Assembly (NCBI GenBank): GCA_937974295.1 | Contig: CALBWN010000057.1 | Coordinates: forward strand, 1 to 18,180 | DNA from: an uncultured Candidatus Saccharibacteria bacterium | GTDB taxonomy: Bacteria; Patescibacteriota; Saccharimonadia; Saccharimonadales; Saccharimonadaceae | Direction: 5' to 3' | DNA length: 18,180 bases | Shown: piece by piece, positions 5,915 through 12,366 of the stretch | How the letters are laid out: each line of letters begins with the position of its first letter | How positions within the stretch are numbered: position 1 is the first letter of the stretch | The notes under the pieces: model-generated | What the model was told of the DNA's origin: nothing | What the model saw: the letters and a program-made list of their open reading frames with translations, nothing else | Database searches by the model: none | Made by a program: the position numbers and the translations under genes

Positions 5915-7414
5915 ATGAGTAGAGCACTATATCGGACGTATCGGAGTCGGTCGCTTGATGAGATTGTGGGGCAGTCGCATATCACGCGGATTTTGCAGCG
6001 GGCAATTGCGAGTGGGCGCATTGCCCATGCCTATCTCTTGACGGGGCCACGTGGAGTGGGTAAGACATCGATCGCCCGCATCTTGGCGCATGAGATCAAC
6101 GGCCTGCCATACACCGACGAGTCGACCCATCTCGACATCATCGAGATCGACGCAGCAAGCAATAACTCGGTGGAGGATATCCGCGATTTGCGCGATAAGG
6201 TGCAGATTGCACCAACCAGCAGTCCAAAAAAGATCTACATCATTGATGAAGTTCATATGCTCAGCAAGTCGGCCTTTAATGCCTTGCTCAAGACGCTAGA
6301 AGAGCCACCCGAACACGTCGTCTTCATTCTTGCAACCACTGATGCCGATAAGCTCCCGGCGACGATCCTCAGCCGGGTGCAGCGCTTCAATTTCCGAGCA
6401 ATTAGTCCGCCTGATGCAGCCAAACATTTGGCGTTTATCGCCCAGCAAGAAAAGATTGCCATTACACCCGATGCACTAGAACTGATTGCTGAGCAGGGGA
6501 AGGGGAGCTTCCGCGACAGTATTAGTTTGCTCGACCAACTACGCTCACTGAGTGATGAAACGATCGACCGCGCGATGGTCGCAGAAGTGCTGGGCCTTGC
6601 GCAGGATGAGGTAGTAGAAGGGCTTATGGCTGCCTATGCTGCGGCAGACATTGGCCAGGCCGCTCGGCTAATCGATGAGGCTGAGGCAGCTGGCACGCCA
6701 GCCGAACTTCTTGCCGAGCAGTTGCTTGGCATCGCGCGTCAGCGCGTTGTAGAGGACGCAGCACTGTTGCCATTGCTTGATAAACTATTGGCTGTGCCGC
6801 GGGCCGGTTGGCCGCGCATTGCGCTGCTTACTGCTCTTGCAAGCCGAGCTACGTCACCAGCCACAGCACCTCATCGTCAGCCATCACCCACTACCGTCAG
6901 CGAGCCAGTTGCGCCATATACACGCTCACCAGTTTCATTATCGCAAGCACCTCCTGTAGTTCCTTCTTCAGACCCTCCCCGTCAGGAGACAGATGGTGCG
7001 GCAGCAGCATCGGCTGGTCAGTCTGGTACTCCAAGTGCTTCCGCTACTGATCATACACCAGCCAAGCAACCAAGTGTTTCTGCAGCAAACGATGAAACAC
7101 CCGCAGCAAGTTCCACACCAATCGATTTCCCATGGGAGCAGTTTCTCAATGCGGTCGGAGCAGTCGGCGCACGCACGTACCTCGCCAAGGCAGGGCATGT
7201 GTATGACGGCCAGATACTGACGATATACGCTGGCAAAAAATTCGCCAAAATGCAGATCGATCGCGCCCTCCCCACACTCAGCGCAGCACTGCACCGCCTT
7301 GGCATTACTGCAGAGATTGCCATCTTAGCCACCAGTAAGCCACCCAAAGATCGCCAAAAAGCCGCCATTCTTGCTATGATGGGGGGAGGAGAAGAAATTA
7401 CCATCAATGGCTGA
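5915..7414 (+). CDS. dnaX: DNA polymerase III subunit gamma/tau
   Basis: Clamp-loader AAA+ ATPase of the replisome. Of 499 residues, 1-165 are highly recognisable: YRSRSLDEIVGQ, Walker A GPRGVGKT (44-51), IEIDAASNNSVEDIRDL, Walker B YIIDEVHML (108-116), ALLKTLEEPPEHVVFILATTD with sensor 1 (about 123-143), and ILSRVQRF with the arginine finger R154. Between Walker A and DAASN the usual four-cysteine zinc module is absent, replaced by a short INGLPYTDESTHLD loop. A Pro/Ser/Ala/Thr-rich linker spans about 315-405, followed by a folded C-terminal domain (FPWEQFL... to ING) of the kind found in tau forms. Only one product length is evident. The start is the ATG immediately after a -10 box. The stop overlaps dnaB by eight bases, so the two replisome genes are translationally coupled. 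Confidence 0.96.
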   Translation: MSRALYRTYRSRSLDEIVGQSHITRILQRAIASGRIAHAYLLTGPRGVGKTSIARILAHEINGLPYTDESTHLDIIEIDAASNNSVEDIRDLRDKVQIAPTSSPKKIYIIDEVHMLSKSAFNALLKTLEEPPEHVVFILATTDADKLPATILSRVQRFNFRAISPPDAAKHLAFIAQQEKIAITPDALELIAEQGKGSFRDSISLLDQLRSLSDETIDRAMVAEVLGLAQDEVVEGLMAAYAAADIGQAARLIDEAEAAGTPAELLAEQLLGIARQRVVEDAALLPLLDKLLAVPRAGWPRIALLTALASRATSPATAPHRQPSPTTVSEPVAPYTRSPVSLSQAPPVVPSSDPPRQETDGAAAASAGQSGTPSASATDHTPAKQPSVSAANDETPAASSTPIDFPWEQFLNAVGAVGARTYLAKAGHVYDGQILTIYAGKKFAKMQIDRALPTLSAALHRLGITAEIAILATSKPPKDRQKAAILAMMGGGEEITING

Positions 7415-8759
7415 TCAATCACCTCAACCAAAAGGCAAAGTACCACCACAAAGTCTCGATGCTGAGATGAGTTTGCTTGGTGCGGTACTTATCGACGAAG
7501 AAGTTTTGGCCGATGCTAGCGAACACGTCGGCGCAGAAGACTTTTATGACAAGCGCCACGCGACGATCTTTGGGGCGATGATGCGTCTCTACGAGCGGCA
7601 CAAGCCAGTCGACCTCCTTACCTTGACCGACGAACTGCAAAAGAAAGACCAGCTTGCCGAGGTAGGCGGCTCGGCCTATCTGACCGAGCTAACCAACTAC
7701 GTCCCTACCGCAGCCCACGCCAGTAGCTATGCCGAGATCGTCGCCCAAAAAGCAGTGCGGCGACGGCTCATTAAAGCCAGTGCCGATATTAGCCAGCTTG
7801 GTTTTGATGAAAATACCACCACCCAAGAGCTGCTCGAAAAGGCCGAGGCAGAGCTCTTTAGTGTGTCTGACCAATCGCTCAAACAAGACCTCGTGAGCCT
7901 AGAGAGTATCCTCACCGATAGCTTCGACCGTATTGAAGAGCTCCACCGCAACAAAGGACAGCTGCGCGGCATTCGCACGGGGTACCGCGACCTCGACACA
8001 ATGACGGCTGGCCTGCAGCGCTCCGACCTCATTATTATTGCAGCTCGCCCCGCCATGGGTAAGACGACACTGGTGACAAACCTCGCCTACAATGTCGCAA
8101 CGATCGAGAAAAAGCCCGTCCTCTTCTTTTCACTTGAGATGAGTAAGGAGCAGCTCACCGACCGCATGCTGGCCGATGCCAGTGGTGTGGATAGCTGGAA
8201 TATCCGCACTGGCAACCTCAGTGATGATGACTGGGCTAAGCTCTCTGAGGCAATGGGTGAGATGGCCGAAGCGCCAATCTTCATCGATGATACGCCAGGC
8301 TTGAGCGTCCTCGAGATGCGTACCAAGGCACGGCGCGCCATGCACGACCAGCAGCTTGGGCTGGTGATCGTCGACTACTTGCAGCTGATGCAGGCTAATG
8401 GCAACCACAATGGCAACCGTGTTCAAGAGGTGAGTGAAATATCGCGCGGACTCAAGCTGATTGCTCGTGAGCTCAATGTACCGGTCATTGCTCTAAGCCA
8501 GCTAAGCCGCTCGGTGGAGTCGCGCACGCCGCCAGTGCCACAATTGGCCGATCTGCGCGAGTCGGGCTCGATTGAGCAAGACGCCGATATCGTCTCCTTC
8601 ATCTACCGGCCTGGCTACTACGAGCCAGACAATCCCGAGTTCCAAAATATCACCGATCTCATCATTGCCAAACACCGTAATGGCCCAGTGGGCAAGATCC
8701 AACTCTACTTCCACCCTGAGCGGCTACGCTTCATGAGCCTCGACAAGCGGCATGATTGA
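7407..8759 (+). CDS. dnaB: Replicative DNA helicase
   Basis: Hexameric 5'-3' helicase that unwinds DNA ahead of the replisome and recruits primase. At 450 residues it is standard length. N-terminal domain: PPQSLDAEMSLLGAVLID (13-30) and DFYDKRHATIFGAM. RecA-like domain: GYRDLDTMTAGLQRSDLIIIAARPAMGKTT, with Walker A 213-220; FSLEMS with catalytic E244; Walker B VIVDYLQL (320-327); LSQLSRSVE; DLRESGSIEQDAD; and the arginine-finger stretch KHRNGPVG (422-429). There is no intein. The ATG overlaps the dnaX stop by eight bases; GGAGGAG (about 7385-7391) inside dnaX is the likely, rather distant, Shine-Dalgarno. It is cotranscribed with dnaX. Confidence 0.97.
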   Translation: MADQSPQPKGKVPPQSLDAEMSLLGAVLIDEEVLADASEHVGAEDFYDKRHATIFGAMMRLYERHKPVDLLTLTDELQKKDQLAEVGGSAYLTELTNYVPTAAHASSYAEIVAQKAVRRRLIKASADISQLGFDENTTTQELLEKAEAELFSVSDQSLKQDLVSLESILTDSFDRIEELHRNKGQLRGIRTGYRDLDTMTAGLQRSDLIIIAARPAMGKTTLVTNLAYNVATIEKKPVLFFSLEMSKEQLTDRMLADASGVDSWNIRTGNLSDDDWAKLSEAMGEMAEAPIFIDDTPGLSVLEMRTKARRAMHDQQLGLVIVDYLQLMQANGNHNGNRVQEVSEISRGLKLIARELNVPVIALSQLSRSVESRTPPVPQLADLRESGSIEQDADIVSFIYRPGYYEPDNPEFQNITDLIIAKHRNGPVGKIQLYFHPERLRFMSLDKRHD

Positions 8760-8798
8760 TGCTATGCTATAGCTATTAAGCATAGGAGAGCCACAGCA

Positions 8799-9341
8799 AT
8801 GGTAGCCCACACGACATCGCCACGCAAACAACTAACCAAAGAGCCATCTACCGCCTCATCATCTTGTCCGCCCCTAGTCCGCTGTGCGATGATCTGTGGA
8901 GCACTTGGCCTCCTTGGCACTGCTGGGTGGCTCATCTATCTTGGCTGGGCGGTAGCAGTCTCTGCCATTGGGCCGTTTGCATTCTTGATTTGGATAGAAT
9001 ATGTTGTTGTAGGCTTATTCTGGATACTCGGGATTGTCCTCATTATTGAGGCAATCGCACTGATCCATACTTACATCCGTCACTCGGGGCAGCGCTACCA
9101 CGAAGAAGGGTTTGGGCTCGGTGTTACACTGCTCTATCCACTGCTCGCAGGTGTCGAGATGGGATACAAAGCGCTCATACAGAGTCAATCACAGCAGGAT
9201 ATCATGGCATTTGCCAATCCTCTCGCGGTACTGATAGGTATTATCATGATCACGCTCGGCGCAATATACCTGTGGTATCAGTTGGGACGGTCAGCATCAA
9301 TGCGGCAGGCGAATAATGACAAGGCTATATCGCTCACATAA
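8799..9341 (+). CDS. Small membrane protein of unknown function, four predicted helices
   Basis: I do not recognise a family. The 180-residue protein begins with a basic, Ser/Thr-rich cytoplasmic-looking tail (1-27), then predicted membrane helices at about 29-49, 57-90 (long, perhaps two), 107-125 and 141-163, and a short hydrophilic C-terminus. The last helix ends IITLGAIYLWYQLGR-like, which matches the end of the next gene's product (SGLGSLYLWYVLLR), so the two are probably distant paralogues. AGGAGAG lies nine bases before the ATG. The gene starts 39 bases after dnaB; TATGCT/TATAGC boxes in that gap could give it its own promoter. Confidence 0.82.
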   Translation: MVAHTTSPRKQLTKEPSTASSSCPPLVRCAMICGALGLLGTAGWLIYLGWAVAVSAIGPFAFLIWIEYVVVGLFWILGIVLIIEAIALIHTYIRHSGQRYHEEGFGLGVTLLYPLLAGVEMGYKALIQSQSQQDIMAFANPLAVLIGIIMITLGAIYLWYQLGRSASMRQANNDKAISLT

Positions 9342-9431
9342 CGCCTCTGTTTGTGGTCTCGCTATGATACTACTATCTACATTACGTTTAGTCCTCGAGA
9401 GGCAGAGGAAATGTATCCTTTGTCCAACCTT

Positions 9432-9472
9432 GCTATAATACAATCACAAGCAGCCTAGCGCAATAAAGGAGG
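9432..9472 (+). promoter_or_regulatory. Extended -10 promoter and strong RBS of the 9478 gene
   Basis: TGC-TATAAT at 9431-9439 is an extended -10 promoter without a convincing -35. About 32 bases downstream of it is AAAGGAGG (9465-9472), an almost perfect Shine-Dalgarno six bases before ATG 9478. This is a standard leadered gene, in contrast to its leaderless neighbour at 10024. Confidence 0.75.
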
Positions 9473-9477
9473 CATCT

Positions 9478-9990
9478 ATGGCCACATCCCACACAACAAC
9501 CGTTACAACTCAGACAATCCAAACCAAACAGCAGCGCAGAATCATTGAGCGCCTCGCTATAATTCTTGTCTGCTGTGGTATTACCCTTATCGGCGTCTTT
9601 CTCACTTTTGTTGAATCGATGGGTATTTACATCACGTCAACTGGTTTTAAGAGAACAGAGCCACATGAGTATATCACCATGTTCATTATGCTTGTTTATG
9701 CAATCAACCTTGTCGTGCAAGCTGTCTATGTCATTATTCGCACGTTGCGTTCAGCGATTGCGCCGTACCGTCAGCAAGCAGCAGCGTTTGTGGCCATCCT
9801 TGGTTATTTTGTTGCCCTAGCCGCTGCATATCTCCATCACCACTATGTTGTTCAAGATGGATTCGGCCCACACACCTTCCTCCAGACGACGGCTGGTGCT
9901 GCTCTTGGCCTGGCTATCTCTGGTCTTGGCTCGCTCTATCTGTGGTATGTGCTACTGCGAACGCGCAAAGGGCAGGTGGTTCGCTCTTGA
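9478..9990 (+). CDS. Small membrane protein, likely paralogue of the 8799 product
   Basis: A 170-residue integral membrane protein. The N-terminal 23 residues are Thr/Gln-rich and hydrophilic, followed by predicted helices at about 24-45, 65-88, 101-119 and 138-160, and an RTRKGQ basic tail, favouring cytoplasmic ends. The layout (hydrophilic N-tail, four helices, last helix ending YLWY-x-L-x-R) matches the 8799 product despite low overall identity. No catalytic motif is visible; the HHHY near residue 121 is notable but isolated. Function unknown. Confidence 0.82.
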   Translation: MATSHTTTVTTQTIQTKQQRRIIERLAIILVCCGITLIGVFLTFVESMGIYITSTGFKRTEPHEYITMFIMLVYAINLVVQAVYVIIRTLRSAIAPYRQQAAAFVAILGYFVALAAAYLHHHYVVQDGFGPHTFLQTTAGAALGLAISGLGSLYLWYVLLRTRKGQVVRS

Positions 9991-10015
9991 GCACCCCCGC
10001 AAACTCGGGTATAAT
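9987..10015 (+). promoter_or_regulatory. Promoter of the 10024 gene, leaderless arrangement
   Basis: TTGAGC (9987-9992, overlapping the stop codon of the preceding gene), a 17-base spacer and TATAAT (10010-10015). The ATG at 10024 begins eight bases after the -10, so the transcript should start at or within two bases of the start codon. No Shine-Dalgarno is present. Confidence 0.78.
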
Positions 10016-10023
10016 AGAGCAAT

Positions 10024-11484
10024 ATGGCAAAGCAAGTTGTCGACTATCATTTGTACCGCTGGCGGTATGGCCTCGGTTATGGCTTTGTGGTGGTAGCAAT
10101 TATTGCGGCAGTTGTGCTGGCTGGGTTGTTTATCCCCGGTGAGCTGCGGCAGGGCGAGCTCGATGCCGCGCTGCAAAGCAGCCAATTATCCTTCCAGAAT
10201 CTTACTCCTGCTATGGTTATCAATGCACCATACCATGGCCTGCAAAAATTAAGCTTTGCAGTGCTCGGCGTCACACCACTGTCGATTAAGCTACCATCTA
10301 TGGCGATTGCTTTGATGACAGCGCTTGGGCTACTTCTTCTATTTCGCTCCTGGTTTTCCCGGAACATTGCGCTTATTACAACGATCCTTGTGACGATGAC
10401 GGCGCAGTTTCTTTTCTTAGCGCAAGATGGCACGCCAGCTATATTCTTTAGTTGCCTCACTGTGTGGCTGCTCTATACTGCAACGCGCGCCATTCGGACG
10501 AAGAAGTTTCTCTCCACCCTCTGGAAAGTGACGGCCTGTGTGCTGGCGGCACTCCTGCTGTATGCGCCACTTGGTATCTATGTCGTTGTTGCGCTTGGGA
10601 TTCTGGGGGTGTCTCATCCACACGCTCGTTATACAATTCTGCGCGTGCAGCGCAGCCGCCTTGCTCTAGCAGCCGTCATTGGTCTCGTGGCGATGCTACC
10701 ACTTATCTACGCAAGCATCACTAACCATGATGTACTCAAGCAGCTCTTTGGCTTGCCGCTCGAATCAATCAATGTGGGGGCAAATCTTCGCCACCTTGGC
10801 ACGACGCTCTTTGGGCTCTTTGCGTCGAACAAATCGTACCTCGTGCAGCCATTATACTCAGTCGGTATGATCTTGATTATGCTGATTGGTCTTGCCTCGC
10901 TCCTGAGCCACTACTATACAGCACGCAGCTATGCAGCGCTTCTAGTCGGCTTGCCGCTCCTAGGTGTAGTGATTAGTAATCCACAGCTGGTGACCTCACT
11001 CTTTCCGGTGGTAGCGATCATCATCGCGTTTGGCGCAGCCTGGCTGATTAACCACTGGTATAAGATGTTTCCACGCAACCCCTACGCTCGGGTGGCTGGG
11101 CTGCTACCTATGGCTCTCTTGATTGGTGGACTCACCCTTACTGGCATCGGGCGCTATGCCGAGACGTATCGCTATAATCCAGATGTTCTTGCTCACTACT
11201 CGAGCGACGTCAAGCTTCTCAACGACCAACTCCAAGGCGACAATGTGCGCGTCGATCGCCCTATGACGCTTGCCGTGACTGAGGCGGAGCGACCAATGTA
11301 TGAAATGATTGCCCACTATAACGACCGATTGCGCGTTGTTACTACTGTGCCCGAGCAGCAAACTGTCTTTACCGCAACGCGTGCTTACCGCCAGCAACAT
11401 CGCGACCTCACGCGCCCGGCACATATTATCACCAATGCACGTGCACACGATAGCAACCGGTTTTATCAGTACGAGCCACTGTAG
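10024..11484 (+). CDS. Polytopic membrane protein resembling GT-C (ArnT/PMT-type) glycosyltransferases
   Basis: A 486-residue protein with about ten predicted membrane helices and a soluble C-terminal portion (about 390-486). The first half follows the GT-C plan: TM1 at about 17-37, an acidic extracellular loop (GELRQGELDAAL at 39-50, where these enzymes carry their catalytic acid), NAPYHGLQKLSFAVLGVTPLSIKLPS (67-92; compare 'KPPLxxWLxxxxxxLFGxxxxxxRLPS'), then a helix pair around FLFLAQDGTPAIFF. Such enzymes use polyprenyl-phosphate sugars to glycosylate lipids or proteins on the outer face of the membrane. The canonical D-E motif is not intact, so donor use and activity are uncertain. It stands alone behind its own leaderless-type promoter and converges on the methyltransferase gene. 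Confidence 0.72.
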   Translation: MAKQVVDYHLYRWRYGLGYGFVVVAIIAAVVLAGLFIPGELRQGELDAALQSSQLSFQNLTPAMVINAPYHGLQKLSFAVLGVTPLSIKLPSMAIALMTALGLLLLFRSWFSRNIALITTILVTMTAQFLFLAQDGTPAIFFSCLTVWLLYTATRAIRTKKFLSTLWKVTACVLAALLLYAPLGIYVVVALGILGVSHPHARYTILRVQRSRLALAAVIGLVAMLPLIYASITNHDVLKQLFGLPLESINVGANLRHLGTTLFGLFASNKSYLVQPLYSVGMILIMLIGLASLLSHYYTARSYAALLVGLPLLGVVISNPQLVTSLFPVVAIIIAFGAAWLINHWYKMFPRNPYARVAGLLPMALLIGGLTLTGIGRYAETYRYNPDVLAHYSSDVKLLNDQLQGDNVRVDRPMTLAVTEAERPMYEMIAHYNDRLRVVTTVPEQQTVFTATRAYRQQHRDLTRPAHIITNARAHDSNRFYQYEPL

Positions 11485-11491
11485 GTATCGT

Positions 11492-11520
11492 AGGGTGTTT
11501 GCCAGTAGACCGCTCACCCT
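11492..11520. terminator. Weak hairpin between convergent genes
   Basis: AGGGTG (11492-11497) pairs with CACCCT (11515-11520) across a 17-base loop in the 54-base gap between the convergent genes ending at 11484 and 11539. There is no good T-run on either strand, so termination here is doubtful. Confidence 0.3.
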
Positions 11521-11538
11521 GGTTTAGAAAGTTTATTA

Positions 11539-12270
11539 TTATTTCATCTGCATTGCTTGATACAGCTGCACCCACTGCTTGGGCTGGAGCTCTGACGGCT
11601 TACGCTCAGAGTTGATGCCAAGCTGGGCTCGCGGCAGGGCAGCGAAGCGTCGTGGCTGGGCGTAGTGCTGCGCGACAAACTGGCTGTACGCTGCCTGCTG
11701 ATTGCGGGGTAGCCAGGGCTCGGTGCGTGGCAAAAGCTCGAGTAGTACCGTATCGACGGCGGGTGGTGTGAAGTCTGTCCGGCGCAAGCGGTAGCGGATC
11801 CGCGCCTGCCACCACGGTGTCAGCTGGGCGCCCAGTGCCGCTGTGAAGTGGCGGTCGCTCGGTACGAGCTTGGACGCAAATTGACGCTGAACAATGAGAT
11901 ATATCGCCTGTGGTGGGGTAGGGGCGGTGGTGAGCATCCGCACGATATCGGCACTAAGCGCAAAAGGGATATTGGCAAATACTTTATATGGCTCAGTAGG
12001 AAGCGTAAGCTGGCGGATATCGGCCGCGATGATGTGGACATTCGGCATAGATATAGTATGCCTGCGCAGAGCATCGAGCGCACGTGGCTCATTCTCGACC
12101 GCTACCACCTGCTGGCAGCGCCGCGCTAAGGCACTCGTAATGACGCCGCTACCTGCCCCGAGGTCATAAACCGTATCGCGCCGGTGGATAGTACTATGAC
12201 CCAGTAAGATAGCCGCCACGCGGGGGCTACGCAAAAAATGTTGGCCATGGCTGGCAACGCGTCGTTTCAT
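11539..12270 (-). CDS. Erm-like rRNA adenine N6-methyltransferase (RsmA/Erm superfamily)
   Basis: Transfers methyl groups from S-adenosylmethionine to the N6 of an adenine in rRNA. The 243 residues show motif X GQHFL (9-13), motif I DLGAGSG (36-42), acidic E59, D84 of AADIRQ, and catalytic motif IV N-I-P-F (100-103), with FTPPAVDTVLLEL (167-179). NIPF/NIPY is typical of Erm 23S rRNA A2058 methylases, whereas RsmA/KsgA enzymes usually carry NLPY. The short C-terminal domain (YSQFVAQ... ending PKQWVQLYQAM) also looks more Erm-like than RsmA-like. The start was set at M16 of the longer frame because TACACT, a -10 box, ends six bases before it and GQHFL then sits at the usual distance. RsmA replacing the normal 16S enzyme remains possible. 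Divergent from the phosphoketolase-like gene. Confidence 0.85.
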   Translation of the reverse strand: MKRRVASHGQHFLRSPRVAAILLGHSTIHRRDTVYDLGAGSGVITSALARRCQQVVAVENEPRALDALRRHTISMPNVHIIAADIRQLTLPTEPYKVFANIPFALSADIVRMLTTAPTPPQAIYLIVQRQFASKLVPSDRHFTAALGAQLTPWWQARIRYRLRRTDFTPPAVDTVLLELLPRTEPWLPRNQQAAYSQFVAQHYAQPRRFAALPRAQLGINSERKPSELQPKQWVQLYQAMQMK

Positions 12271-12276
12271 ATTGGT

Positions 12277-12306
12277 AGTGTAGCAGACAATCCTATGTGT
12301 CGTAAA
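12277..12306 (-). promoter_or_regulatory. Promoter of the methyltransferase gene, leaderless arrangement
   Basis: Read on the minus strand: TTTACG, an 18-base spacer, then TACACT (12282-12277), six bases before the ATG at 12270. The -10 fits TANNNT; the -35 matches consensus at four of six positions. No Shine-Dalgarno is present. Confidence 0.55.
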
Positions 12307-12353
12307 CGCACACAATCTCGCCTCGGCCTATTCCGTCAGCAAGCACAAGCGTG

Positions 12354-12366
12354 TATACTAGAAGCA
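12354..12366 (+). promoter_or_regulatory. -10 element of the phosphoketolase-like gene, leaderless arrangement
   Basis: TATACT at 12354-12359 lies seven bases before ATG 12367. There is no Shine-Dalgarno; the -35 region (TTCCGT at 12331) is poor. Together with the methyltransferase promoter it forms a 96-base divergent control region. Confidence 0.65.

Noticed and set aside
6226..6232. A AAA AAG in the correct phase inside dnaX, identical to the E. coli dnaX slippery heptamer.
   Set aside because: A -1 slip here would stop four codons later, giving a fragment of about 110 residues without Walker B, not a gamma subunit. The E. coli site lies near codon 430. Likely chance in a Lys-Lys pair before Walker B.
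12238..12366. Upstream extension of the phosphoketolase-like frame to 12238.
   Set aside because: It would overlap the divergent methyltransferase start and cross both promoters; the -10 box seven bases before ATG 12367 marks the real start.
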